From Lactobacillus psittaci DSM 15354 (GTDB taxonomy: Bacteria; Bacillota; Bacilli; Lactobacillales; Lactobacillaceae): a stretch of DNA of 45,043 nt. The stretch is taken from assembly GCF_000425905.1 (NCBI RefSeq), contig NZ_KE384473.1, positions 1-45,043 on the forward strand, in the 5' to 3' direction. Under the pieces are notes generated by a model that made no database searches, was not told the DNA's origin, and saw only the letters and a program-made list of their open reading frames with translations. Shown here in pieces: positions 1 to 7,106 of this stretch (positions are counted from its first letter, which is position 1; every line of letters starts with the position of its first letter). Both the position numbers and the translations under genes were made by a program.

Positions 1-178
1 GTAGCTATGTATGGAAGGGATAAGCGCTGAAAGCATCTAAGTGCGAAGCCCCCCTCGAGATGAGATTTCCTTTGCGAAAGCAATAAGACACCTCAAAGAC
101 TATGAGGTAGATAGGCTGGGAGTGGAAGTAGAGGGATCTATGGAGCGGACCAGTACTAATCAGTCGAGAACTTGACCA
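1..178 (+). rRNA. 23S ribosomal RNA, 3' end (partial)
   Basis: This is the 3'-terminal part of 23S rRNA; the gene begins outside the window. It carries the typical last helices, including GGACCAGTACTAATC followed by the terminal GTCGAGAACTTGACC. The exact 3' end is set by analogy and could differ by a few bases. It is followed after about 60 bases by 5S rRNA and a tRNA array, so the whole block is one rrn-tRNA operon. Confidence 0.95.
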
Positions 179-237
179 AAGCGCAAGGTTTTTAGTTGGT
201 TGAAATTCAGTTTTGAGCGTAAAAGCTCAAAAAAGAG

Positions 238-354
238 TGCGGTGGCGATAGCAAGAAGGATACACCTGTACCCATGCCGAACACAGAAGTTAAGCTTCTT
301 CACGCCGAGAGTAGTTGGTGGGAAACTGCCTGCGAGGGTAGGTAGCTGCCGCGC
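238..354 (+). rRNA. 5S ribosomal RNA
   Basis: Complete 5S rRNA with the conserved core CCCATGCCGAACACAGAAG and complementary ends (5' GTGCGG and 3' CCGCGCAC close the terminal helix). It sits between 23S rRNA and tRNA-Val with no terminator on either side, so it is cotranscribed and released by processing. The ends are uncertain by one or two bases. Confidence 0.96.
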
Positions 355-358
355 ACAT

Positions 359-431
359 GGAGGATTAGCTCAGCTGGGAGAGCATCTGCCTTACAAGCAG
401 GAGGTCACAGGTTCGAGCCCTGTATCCTCCA
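359..431 (+). tRNA. tRNA-Val (TAC)
   Basis: Full cloverleaf with acceptor GGAGGAT/ATCCTCC, anticodon loop CTTACAA and discriminator A. It is the first tRNA after 5S. No CCA is encoded. Confidence 0.97.
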
Positions 432-439
432 TAATTCCT

Positions 440-512
<73 letters not shown>

Positions 513-526
513 TTGGCCCTAATATC

Positions 527-608
527 GCGGGTGTGGCGGAATTGGCAGACGCGCTAGATTTAGGTTCTAGTGTTTTCGGACGTGTGGGTTCAAGTCCCAC
601 CACCCGTA
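527..608 (+). tRNA. tRNA-Leu (TAG)
   Basis: Class II tRNA with a long variable arm. Acceptor GCGGGTG/CACCCGT has a G1-U72 wobble. The anticodon loop is TTTAGGT and the discriminator is A. CCA is not encoded. Confidence 0.96.
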
Positions 609-637
609 TTGGTTGCCAAACCACACATTGACAATTT

Positions 638-710
638 GCCGATTTAGCTCAGTTGGTAGAGCATCTGTCTTGTAAACAGGGGGTCGTACGTTCAAATCGT
701 ATAATCGGCA
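638..710 (+). tRNA. tRNA-Thr (TGT)
   Basis: Cloverleaf with acceptor GCCGATT/AATCGGC, anticodon loop CTTGTAA and discriminator A. This is a substrate of the threonyl-tRNA synthetase encoded later in the window. CCA is not encoded. Confidence 0.97.
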
Positions 711-720
711 TTTATATTTT

Positions 721-792
721 GCGGAAGTAGTTCAGTGGTAGAACATCACCTTGCCATGGTGGGGGTCGCGGGTTCGAATCCCGTCTTCCGCT
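721..792 (+). tRNA. tRNA-Gly (GCC)
   Basis: Cloverleaf with acceptor GCGGAAG/CTTCCGC, anticodon loop TTGCCAT and discriminator T, as usual for bacterial glycine tRNAs. CCA is not encoded. Confidence 0.97.
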
Positions 793-805
793 TTCAATAA
801 TGATG

Positions 806-890
806 CCGGGGTGGCGGAATTGGCAGACGCACGGGACTTAAAATCCCGCGGTTGGTTTCAACCGTACCGGTTCGACTCCGGTCCTCGGCA
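806..890 (+). tRNA. tRNA-Leu (TAA)
   Basis: Class II tRNA with a long variable arm. The anticodon loop is CTTAAAA, the acceptor GCCGGGG/CCTCGGC and the discriminator A. CCA is not encoded. Confidence 0.96.
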
Positions 891-899
891 CTTATTGAT

Positions 900-973
900 G
901 CACCCTTAGCGCAACTGGATAGAGTGTCTGACTACGAATCAGAAGGTTGTAGGTTCGAGTCCTACAGGGTGCA
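900..973 (+). tRNA. tRNA-Arg (ACG)
   Basis: Cloverleaf with acceptor GCACCCT/AGGGTGC and anticodon loop CTACGAA. A34 is expected to be deaminated to inosine, as in other bacteria. CCA is not encoded. Confidence 0.97.
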
Positions 974-978
974 CTATT

Positions 979-1052
979 CGGGAAGTGGCTCAGTTTGGTA
1001 GAGCACCTGGTTTGGGACCAGGGGGTCGCAGGTTCGAATCCTGTCTTCCCGA
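979..1052 (+). tRNA. tRNA-Pro (TGG)
   Basis: Cloverleaf with acceptor CGGGAAG/CTTCCCG, anticodon loop TTTGGGA and discriminator A. CCA is not encoded. Confidence 0.97.
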
Positions 1053-1074
1053 TTGTAATCTATGATTACTTTTT

Positions 1075-1148
1075 GGCGGTGTAGCTCAGCTGGCTAGAGC
1101 GTCCGGTTCATACCCGGGAGGTCGAGGGTTCGATCCCCCCCGCCGCTA
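1075..1148 (+). tRNA. tRNA-Met (CAT), elongator type
   Basis: Cloverleaf with anticodon CAT, acceptor GGCGGTG/CGCCGCT (G1-U72 wobble) and discriminator A. It resembles the Bacillus elongator tRNA-Met and sits in the conserved Pro...Met-Ile-fMet-Asp-Phe order. It lacks the initiator hallmarks (C1-A72 mismatch, GGG/CCC anticodon stem). Confidence 0.85.
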
Positions 1149-1157
1149 TTGTTGCTT

Positions 1158-1231
1158 GGACCTTTAGCTCAGTTGGTTAGAGCAGACGGCTCATAACCGT
1201 CTTGTCGTAGGTTCGAGTCCTACAAGGTCCA
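1158..1231 (+). tRNA. tRNA-Ile2 (CAT, probably lysidine-modified)
   Basis: Second CAT tRNA, with acceptor GGACCTT/AAGGTCC, anticodon stem ACGGC and loop TCATAAC in the frame CTCATAA. By similarity to the Bacillus minor isoleucine tRNA and by its place directly after tRNA-Met, I infer that C34 is converted to lysidine by TilS and that it reads AUA. An elongator-Met assignment is the alternative. Confidence 0.7.
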
Positions 1232-1258
1232 TTTATAGGCCTTTTAATTTAATATAAT

Positions 1259-1332
<74 letters not shown>

Positions 1333-1335
1333 TAT

Positions 1336-1409
1336 GGTCCATTGGAGTAGTGGTTTATCTCGCCTCCCTGTCACGGAGGAGATCGTCGGTTCAAATCCGT
1401 CATGGACCG
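1336..1409 (+). tRNA. tRNA-Asp (GTC), copy 1
   Basis: Cloverleaf with acceptor GGTCCAT/ATGGACC, anticodon loop CTGTCAC and discriminator G, as expected for Asp. It lies 3 bases after tRNA-fMet. An identical copy lies at 6358-6431. Confidence 0.97.
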
Positions 1410-1416
1410 TAAGAAT

Positions 1417-1489
1417 GGCTCGGTAGCTCAGTTGGTAGAGCAAAGGATTGAAGCTCCTTGTGTCGGCGGTTCGATTCCGTCCCGCGCCA
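1417..1489 (+). tRNA. tRNA-Phe (GAA), copy 1
   Basis: Anticodon loop TTGAAGC. Two oddities are visible. The acceptor stem GGCTCGG/CCGCGCC has a U4-C69 mismatch, and position 37 is G rather than the usual A next to GAA. Both are also present in the second copy at 6437-6509. CCA is not encoded. Confidence 0.95.
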
Positions 1490-1507
1490 TTATTTTTTTA
1501 GATATGT

Positions 1508-1578
1508 GCGGGTATAGTTTAGTGGTAAAACAAAAGCCTTCCAAGCTTTAGTCGCGAGTCCGATTCTCGTTACCCGCT
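1508..1578 (+). tRNA. tRNA-Gly (TCC)
   Basis: Cloverleaf with acceptor GCGGGTA/TACCCGC, anticodon loop CTTCCAA and discriminator T. CCA is not encoded. Confidence 0.96.
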
Positions 1579-1583
1579 TATAT

Positions 1584-1657
<74 letters not shown>

Positions 1658-1660
1658 TAT

Positions 1661-1750
1661 GGAGCAATACTCAAGTGGCTGAAGAGGCGCCCCTGCTAAG
1701 GGTGTAGGTCGGATAATTCCGGCGCGAGGGTTCAAATCTCTCTTGCTCCG
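1661..1750 (+). tRNA. tRNA-Ser (GCT)
   Basis: Class II tRNA with a long variable arm. Acceptor GGAGCAA/TTGCTCC, anticodon loop CTGCTAA, discriminator G as usual for Ser. It is the last tRNA of this operon; a terminator follows within 5 bases. Confidence 0.96.
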
Positions 1751-1754
1751 TAGT

Positions 1755-1785
1755 AGCACTACATGTAAATGTAGTGCTTTTTCTT
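1755..1785 (+). terminator. Rho-independent terminator of the rrn-tRNA operon
   Basis: A perfect 10-bp stem (AGCACTACAT/ATGTAGTGCT) with a GTAA tetraloop, followed by a T-rich run. Confidence 0.93.
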
Positions 1786-1812
1786 TTATCTATCACTATA
1801 AAAAATGCAAGT

Positions 1813-1848
1813 AAAAAGATATTGATCAATTCAGACCAATATCTTTTT
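1813..1848 (-). terminator. Terminator of the lipid kinase gene
   Basis: A 12-bp inverted repeat (AAAAAGATATTG/CAATATCTTTTT) around a 12-base loop, with A/T tracts in both arms so it could act in both directions. The stop codon of the minus-strand gene (1847-1849) lies in the promoter-proximal arm, so translation runs into the hairpin. Confidence 0.8.
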
Positions 1849-2791
1849 ATTTTGTCTTTGATTCTTGCCAAAAAGGATACGAAGCAGTGCTAACAATTAG
1901 CTCCACTTCTGATTTTGCAAATTCCTCTCCATCAAGGTGAATAAATTGACTCTTTTTAGTTATTATTTTAAACTTGGAAGATTTAAATCTGTGAACATAC
2001 TTGCTTTGATCAATCTTACCATTGATGAATAAAAATAGAATTTTCAATAGTGACATCACATTTTTCTTTTCTACCAGAAAGAGCTCTAATTGCCGCTTTT
2101 TAAGGCTCATTTCAGGTGAGACTTCAATCCCACCACCAATATAAGGTCCGTTGTTTATAATCGCAATATAGGATCTTTCAAAGGTGTTATTGCCAAGTTT
2201 AAGCTTAAATGTTCCTTGTCCCAAAAAAGCTGAAATACCTTTACTAGCATAAGAAAACTTTCCTAGATTAATTTGATTTAGAAATTTTTTCAAAATGGAT
2301 GAATTAGTCTTGTGGACGATTCTAGCATCAAAGCCAATTCCTAGATTATTAAGGAAGTAACCACTTCTACCACCAATTAGTTCGTGATAATGACCCAAAA
2401 AGATTTCAGTAGACTTTTTTGCGTTAAGAATTTGATTTAAGGCTTTTATTGGATTTTCTGATATTCCAAATGAACGTGCAAAGTCATTTCCTGAACCTGT
2501 TGGTATATATGATAGAGGTATTTGGCAATTTGGTTTTGTATTCATAAGACCATTTATTGCTTCGTGTAATGTACCATCACCACCTAAAATTAATAAAATA
2601 TCGGTGGCTTTTTCTTCCGCAATTCTTTTTGCTAAAGCTTGCGCATGGCCCATGTATTCAGTAAAAAAAGTGTGATAACTGATTTCTTTTTCATCTAATA
2701 TTTGCTTAACTTGGGGCCAAATACTTTTTGCATGGCCTCCACCAGCTTCTGGATTAATAATAATAGAAAAAATTTTTTTATTAGAATTCAT
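1847..2791 (-). CDS. Diacylglycerol kinase-family lipid kinase (YegS/DgkB-like)
   Basis: A 314-residue soluble enzyme of the DAGK catalytic family, which phosphorylates diacylglycerol or a related lipid with ATP. In Gram-positives this recycles the diacylglycerol released when LtaS builds lipoteichoic acid. Visible motifs are IINPEAGGGHAKS near the N-terminus, the nucleotide-binding GGDGTLHEAINGL, PTGSGNDFARS, GIGFDARIV and, near the C-terminus, LDGEE. I chose the ATG at 2791 because AAAGGA lies about 8 bases upstream; an in-frame ATG at 2824 lacks a ribosome binding site and would add a non-conserved MICMYFKGYFY leader. The gene is monocistronic and divergent from the YhgE-like gene. The lipid substrate is inferred from the family, and an undecaprenol or ceramide substrate is not excluded. 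Confidence 0.9.
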   Translation of the reverse strand: MNSNKKIFSIIINPEAGGGHAKSIWPQVKQILDEKEISYHTFFTEYMGHAQALAKRIAEEKATDILLILGGDGTLHEAINGLMNTKPNCQIPLSYIPTGSGNDFARSFGISENPIKALNQILNAKKSTEIFLGHYHELIGGRSGYFLNNLGIGFDARIVHKTNSSILKKFLNQINLGKFSYASKGISAFLGQGTFKLKLGNNTFERSYIAIINNGPYIGGGIEVSPEMSLKKRQLELFLVEKKNVMSLLKILFLFINGKIDQSKYVHRFKSSKFKIITKKSQFIHLDGEEFAKSEVELIVSTASYPFWQESKTK

Positions 2792-2887
2792 ATAAAAATA
2801 TCCTTTAAAATACATACATATCAACTGCTATATAGATTATCAAAGAGAATAAGTTTTGTCATCTTTTTTTAGTTTTAAAATATACGA

Positions 2888-2915
2888 TTGACAAAAATGG
2901 ATAGAAGACTATAAT
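2888..2915 (+). promoter_or_regulatory. Promoter of the YhgE/Pip-like gene
   Basis: TTGACA (2888-2893) and TATAAT (2910-2915) with a 16-base spacer. It lies in the 198-base divergent region between the lipid kinase and the YhgE-like gene and leaves a 5' leader of about 70 bases. I see no convincing promoter for the divergent kinase gene. Confidence 0.85.
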
Positions 2916-2989
2916 TTTTAAGTATTGAGTTATACAAATTAACTTATATATAGAAAAAGTCTCTATTACAGAGCTAGTAGGAGTATTTC

Positions 2990-5923
2990 ATGGACAAGAT
3001 GAAAAATTGGATGAAGGATCATGGTATCCTTACTTTAATAATGGTAGCAACCGCTGTTTTTGCGCCACTATTGTATAGCTTGTCTTTTGTTAAATCGATG
3101 TGGGATCCATATGCAGGGGCTAGAAATTTGCCCATTGCAGTTGTTAACAAAGACCAAGCTGTTACCTATCAAAAGAAGAGATTTGCAGTAGGGGATCAAA
3201 CTGTCGCTCAACTTAAGAAAAATCATGCCCTTAAATGGCAATTCGTAAGTGAAAAACAAGCAAAAGAAGGCTTGAAGAATCGCCAATACTACACTGTTGT
3301 GACAATTCCTCGGAGTTTTTCAAAAAATGCGACCACAGTTTTATCTAAGCATCCTAAAAAGATGCAATTGCATTATACGACTAATGATTCACTAAATTAT
3401 TTAGCTGAAACCATGAGTGAGGTTGGTGTTAAGTCAATTGATGCAAGTATTCGTTCATCTGTAACAAAAGCTTATGCTACTGCCATGTTTAGTCAACTTA
3501 AGACTTTAGGTAAAGGAATGACTAAAGCAGCAAATGGTGCTCAGCAGATCAGTGACGGGACCGTTACCCTATCTGATGGTACTAAGGAATACACCGCTGG
3601 TGTTTCTAAAGTAAATAATGGTGTACAAACCCTGAAAGTCTCTGTAAGTCCACTTAAGGCAGGTGCACAACAATTGGTTAGTGGCTCTGGACAACTTTTA
3701 ACTGGACTTAATCAATATACTGGTGGGGTAAATACCTTATTTGCAGGTACTAACAAGTTAGTATCCCAAAATGGTACTTTGATGAATGGGATGACTACTC
3801 TTAAAAGTGGTTTGGGCCAATATACTGGTGGAGTAGATCAATTAGCTACTGGCACCAATAAATTGGTTTCAAATAATGATACTATTTTGACGGGTATGAA
3901 TACCCTTAAAAATGGATTAGGTCAATATACTTCAGGTGTAACTCAATTAAATACAGGTTTAAATACTTTAAGCAGTAACTCAGCTGCATTAAGAGCTGGT
4001 GCAGGACAATTGCAAACTGCAAGTGGCCAATTCGGTACCCTTAATTCTGGGGCTCAACAAGTTGCTAGTGGGGTAAGTTCATTTAATTCTGCCTTGAAAT
4101 CAAGCAATATTGTTGGTCAACTTACAGCAGCTTTAGCAATGCAAAGCCAAGTAACAAGTCTTGAAAAGCAATTAAAAGATGTTGAATCAGCTTTAGACAC
4201 ACTTCAAGGTATTGATGTTAATAGCTTAAAGGCTACCATGGACAAAATTAGTAATGATGGTGCAGGTGCCTGGGGTTCTACTTTTGATATTGACAATGCA
4301 AAAGAAAGTGTATCTAATGATGCAAATGAAATCGACAAGTTAATTAGTTCTGACAGCAATATGAGTACAGCAACTAAGGCTAAACTTCAAGAAATTTCAG
4401 GTGATTTGAAATCACAAACGAGCACTATTCAAACTGCAAATAGTGGTATCAATAATTTCTTTACTGGAGAATTGATGCCACTTCAAGATCAATTATCTGG
4501 AATAATGGATCAAATGACCAAGTTGCATAATCAACTTCCAGCATTCCAAAATACAATGCAAAATGCTCAAACTTTATTGAGTGAAACTGATACCTTGCTT
4601 GCAAATCTAGAAAAGAACAAGGGACTTCTGGATGCAATGCCAGGAAAGATTGCACTTTTATCAAGTGCAACTTCACAAATTGCGGCTGGTACTCAGCAAC
4701 TTGCTGATTCAACTGGTTCAATTAATACTTTAGTTGCTGGTATTAATCAATATACCAATGGTGTAGATACTGCCAATGCTGGTTCAAATAAGCTTGATGC
4801 AAATTCATTAAATTTAGTAATGGGCTTTGGTAAGTTATATGATGGAATTAGTCAATATACTGCAGGCGTAACTCAAGTAAATACTGGTGCTCGCAAATTA
4901 CAAGCTAATTCTCCTGTTTTAGTTACAGGCTTTGGCAAGCTTTACGATGGGGTAGGGCAATACACTAATGGTGTAAGCTTAGTTAATACTGGAGTAGGTA
5001 CTCTTAATTCTAATAGTGGCAAGTTAACTAGTGGTGCAAGTCAATTAAATACTGCTTTAGCAAGTCTTAATGGCAAAGTTCCTGAATTGATTTCTGGTGT
5101 AAATCAATTAGCTACAGGTACTTCAACTTTAGATAGTAATTCTGGCCAATTACGTGCCGGTATGGATAAACTTAATGCAGGTGCAGGTACTTTGGCAGAT
5201 CAATTAGGGCAAGGTGCAGAAAAAGTAAATTCAACTAATGGTAGTGATGCAAATGCTGGGATGTTTGGCTCACCAACAAACTTGACACATACTTCAAGCA
5301 GTAAAGTGCCTAATTATGGTCATGCCTTAGCCCCATTTGCCATGACGACAGGGTTATTCATTGGGGTATTAATCTTTACACTTGAATTTCCAGCTCGTAG
5401 AAAACTTAAAGATTTCTCAGAAGCTAAGGATGTATTAATTCATGAGTTTAAGCAAGCCATTCTGGTAACTTTAGGTATGGTTGTAATTTTGAACCTTGTG
5501 ATGATGGCAGCTGGCTTAAAAGTTGACCATATTGATGCCTTATTTTGGATTAGTTTAGCTTATACTTTAGCGCAAATGGCAATTATGCAGTTATTTACTT
5601 TAGCGTTTGGTCGCTTTGGTACAATTGCAGGCTTACTAATCTTTGTTGCATCAATTGGTGGTGCTGGCGGTATGTTCCCAATGCAAGTTACCGATTCATT
5701 CTTCAATACAATTCACCCATTTTTACCAATGACTTATGCAATTAACGGTTTCCGTCAAGCAATCACTGGTGGATTAGGAAATGGTTATGCAAATGTAAAT
5801 GCATTAATTCTCTGGATTGTAGCATTCGCATTCTATGCTCTATTCTTATTAGTTGCGATGTACTTAATTGAAAACAAGGAGTTAGCATTAAGAAAAGCAG
5901 CCCAAGCTAAAACAACAATGTAA
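2990..5923 (+). CDS. YhgE/Pip-family membrane protein with internal 35-residue repeats
   Basis: A 977-residue protein of the YhgE/Pip type (phage infection protein and relatives, also seen near type VII-like secretion). There is one N-terminal membrane segment (about residues 13-35), then a very long extracellular region. Last comes a C-terminal ABC-2-like membrane domain (about residues 775-970) with several hydrophobic helices. The extracellular part is rich in L, G, N, Q and T and contains two blocks of three 35-residue repeats beginning G-[LIV]-x-Q-Y-T-x-G-V (239-343 and 584-688). A charged helical linker lies between them. Start ATG with TAGGAG 8 bases upstream. The gene has its own promoter and a strong terminator. 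The function is not established from sequence; a phage receptor, an envelope scaffold or a secretion partner are all possible. Confidence 0.85.
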   Translation: MDKMKNWMKDHGILTLIMVATAVFAPLLYSLSFVKSMWDPYAGARNLPIAVVNKDQAVTYQKKRFAVGDQTVAQLKKNHALKWQFVSEKQAKEGLKNRQYYTVVTIPRSFSKNATTVLSKHPKKMQLHYTTNDSLNYLAETMSEVGVKSIDASIRSSVTKAYATAMFSQLKTLGKGMTKAANGAQQISDGTVTLSDGTKEYTAGVSKVNNGVQTLKVSVSPLKAGAQQLVSGSGQLLTGLNQYTGGVNTLFAGTNKLVSQNGTLMNGMTTLKSGLGQYTGGVDQLATGTNKLVSNNDTILTGMNTLKNGLGQYTSGVTQLNTGLNTLSSNSAALRAGAGQLQTASGQFGTLNSGAQQVASGVSSFNSALKSSNIVGQLTAALAMQSQVTSLEKQLKDVESALDTLQGIDVNSLKATMDKISNDGAGAWGSTFDIDNAKESVSNDANEIDKLISSDSNMSTATKAKLQEISGDLKSQTSTIQTANSGINNFFTGELMPLQDQLSGIMDQMTKLHNQLPAFQNTMQNAQTLLSETDTLLANLEKNKGLLDAMPGKIALLSSATSQIAAGTQQLADSTGSINTLVAGINQYTNGVDTANAGSNKLDANSLNLVMGFGKLYDGISQYTAGVTQVNTGARKLQANSPVLVTGFGKLYDGVGQYTNGVSLVNTGVGTLNSNSGKLTSGASQLNTALASLNGKVPELISGVNQLATGTSTLDSNSGQLRAGMDKLNAGAGTLADQLGQGAEKVNSTNGSDANAGMFGSPTNLTHTSSSKVPNYGHALAPFAMTTGLFIGVLIFTLEFPARRKLKDFSEAKDVLIHEFKQAILVTLGMVVILNLVMMAAGLKVDHIDALFWISLAYTLAQMAIMQLFTLAFGRFGTIAGLLIFVASIGGAGGMFPMQVTDSFFNTIHPFLPMTYAINGFRQAITGGLGNGYANVNALILWIVAFAFYALFLLVAMYLIENKELALRKAAQAKTTM
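3704..4018 (+). repeat. Three tandem 105-bp coding repeats (block 1)
   Basis: Three in-frame 105-bp units encode 35-residue repeats beginning GLNQYTGGV, GLGQYTGGV and GLGQYTSGV. Units 1 and 2 are the most alike. Confidence 0.85.
4739..5053 (+). repeat. Three tandem 105-bp coding repeats (block 2)
   Basis: A second array of three in-frame 105-bp units (GINQYTNGV, GISQYTAGV, GVGQYTNGV). Units 1 and 2 share GFGKLYDG at their ends. The period matches block 1, so the two arrays probably arose from one ancestral repeat. Confidence 0.85.
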
Positions 5924-5935
5924 ATACGTTGATAT

Positions 5936-5972
5936 AAAGGGATTTTCTCGATTGAGAAAATCCCTTTTTTAC
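5936..5972 (+). terminator. Terminator after the YhgE/Pip-like gene
   Basis: A 14-bp perfect stem (AAAGGGATTTTCTC/GAGAAAATCCCTTT), loop GATT and a T run. Confidence 0.93.
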
Positions 5973-6011
5973 ATGTTTTCGAAAAAAATCAAAATTTTTT
6001 TGAAAAAAGGT

Positions 6012-6040
6012 TTGACAAAAGAGTAGGTATTAGGTATTAT
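6012..6040 (+). promoter_or_regulatory. Promoter of the second tRNA operon
   Basis: TTGACA (6012-6017), 17-base spacer, TATTAT (6035-6040); an overlapping TATAAT lies at 6038-6043. The A/T tracts just upstream (about 5985-6010) look like an UP element, as expected for a stable-RNA promoter. Confidence 0.85.
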
Positions 6041-6080
6041 AATATTTGTGCTTCGGCAAGAGGTACAAAACAAAGAGAAC

Positions 6081-6152
6081 GGCCCGTTGGTCAAGTGGTT
6101 AAGACACCGCCCTTTCACGGCGGTAACATGAGTTCAAATCTCGTACGGGTCA
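6081..6152 (+). tRNA. tRNA-Glu (TTC)
   Basis: Cloverleaf with acceptor GGCCCGT/ACGGGTC, anticodon loop CTTTCAC and discriminator A. First tRNA of the second operon. CCA is not encoded. Confidence 0.96.
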
Positions 6153-6183
6153 TTCATCAATTTAATATTCATTGATGAAAAAT

Positions 6184-6274
6184 GGAGGATTACCCAAGTC
6201 CGGCTGAAGGGAACGGTCTTGAAAACCGTCAGGCGGGTTTTGCCCGCGCGTGGGTTCGAATCCCACATCCTCCT
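6184..6274 (+). tRNA. tRNA-Ser (TGA)
   Basis: Class II tRNA with a long variable arm containing a GCGGG/CCCGC hairpin. Acceptor GGAGGAT/ATCCTCC, anticodon loop CTTGAAA. The base after the acceptor stem is T, not the G usual for serine tRNAs (the Ser-GCT gene at 1661-1750 has G). Confidence 0.95.
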
Positions 6275-6280
6275 TATCAT

Positions 6281-6354
<74 letters not shown>

Positions 6355-6357
6355 TAT

Positions 6358-6431
6358 GGTCCATTGGAGTAGTGGTTTATCTCGCCTCCCTGTCACGGAG
6401 GAGATCGTCGGTTCAAATCCGTCATGGACCG
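6358..6431 (+). tRNA. tRNA-Asp (GTC), copy 2
   Basis: Identical to the copy at 1336-1409, with discriminator G. It lies 3 bases after tRNA-fMet, as in the first operon. Confidence 0.97.
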
Positions 6432-6436
6432 TAAAT

Positions 6437-6509
6437 GGCTCGGTAGCTCAGTTGGTAGAGCAAAGGATTGAAGCTCCTTGTGTCGGCGGTTCGATTCCGT
6501 CCCGCGCCA
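6437..6509 (+). tRNA. tRNA-Phe (GAA), copy 2
   Basis: Identical to the copy at 1417-1489, including the U4-C69 acceptor mismatch and G37. The spacer to tRNA-Asp is 2 bases shorter than in the first operon. Confidence 0.95.
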
Positions 6510-6517
6510 TGTTTTTT

Positions 6518-6599
6518 GGAGGAGTAGCGAAGTGGCTAAACGCGGCGGTCTGTAAAACCGCTCTCCCTGAGTTCGGTGGTTCGAATCCACTCTCCTCCA
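6518..6599 (+). tRNA. tRNA-Tyr (GTA)
   Basis: Class II tRNA with acceptor GGAGGAG/CTCCTCC, anticodon loop CTGTAAA and discriminator A. CCA is not encoded. Confidence 0.96.
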
Positions 6600-6603
6600 T
6601 AAT

Positions 6604-6674
6604 AGGGATATAGTTTAAAGGTAGAACAACGGTCTCCAAAACCGTTGGTGTGGGTTCAATTCCTACTATCCCTG
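6604..6674 (+). tRNA. tRNA-Trp (CCA)
   Basis: Cloverleaf with acceptor AGGGATA/TATCCCT, anticodon loop CTCCAAA and discriminator G, as expected for Trp. Confidence 0.96.
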
Positions 6675-6686
6675 TTAGTACTTCAC

Positions 6687-6760
6687 GGCGGAATTGGTGA
6701 AGGGGTTAACACACCGGTTTGTGGATCCGGCATGCATGGGTTCGAATCCCATATTCCGCC
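6687..6760 (+). tRNA. tRNA-His (GTG)
   Basis: The interval includes the encoded extra G(-1), which pairs with C73, the histidine identity feature. Acceptor GCGGAAT/ATTCCGC, anticodon GTG. The pair closing the anticodon loop (31-39) is T-T. Confidence 0.94.
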
Positions 6761-6767
6761 CTAGGAT

Positions 6768-6792
6768 TGAGATGCTGAAAGGCATCTCATTT
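6768..6792 (+). other. Hairpin between tRNA-His and tRNA-Cys
   Basis: An 8-bp stem (TGAGATGC/GCATCTCA) with a 6-base loop and only three Ts after it. It is too weak in its T tract for a confident terminator; it may partly attenuate transcription or protect a processed end. Confidence 0.5.
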
Positions 6793-6815
6793 CACTACAT
6801 AAGAAGAAAACTGAT

Positions 6816-6886
<71 letters not shown>

Positions 6887-6920
6887 TATAATGACTCAGT
6901 TGTCGTTAGTTGAAGTACAT

Positions 6921-7004
6921 GGCGGTGTGGCGGAATTGGCAGACGCGTCAGACTCAAAATCTGGTGTCCCTTGGGACGTATCGGTTCGACCCCGATCACC
7001 GCTA
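6921..7004 (+). tRNA. tRNA-Leu (CAA)
   Basis: Class II tRNA. Acceptor GGCGGTG/CACCGCT has a G1-U72 wobble, the anticodon loop is CTCAAAA and the discriminator A. Last tRNA of the operon. Confidence 0.96.
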
Positions 7005-7010
7005 TAGGTT

Positions 7011-7043
7011 AACTCGTTTGATTAAGTTCAAACGAGTTTTTTT
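7011..7043 (+). terminator. Terminator of the second tRNA operon
   Basis: An 11-bp stem (AACTCGTTTGA/TCAAACGAGTT), a 6-base loop and a run of seven Ts. Confidence 0.93.
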
Positions 7044-7054
7044 ATTATATAAAA

Positions 7055-7083
7055 TTGCAAGCCAGCAACTATATCTCTATAAT
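7055..7083 (+). promoter_or_regulatory. Promoter of the glycolipid/LTA cluster
   Basis: TTGCAA (7055-7060), 17-base spacer, TATAAT (7078-7083), 23 bases before the first start codon. Confidence 0.8.
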
Positions 7084-7106
7084 AACTAAAGTATGGAGGT
7101 TTTTTT

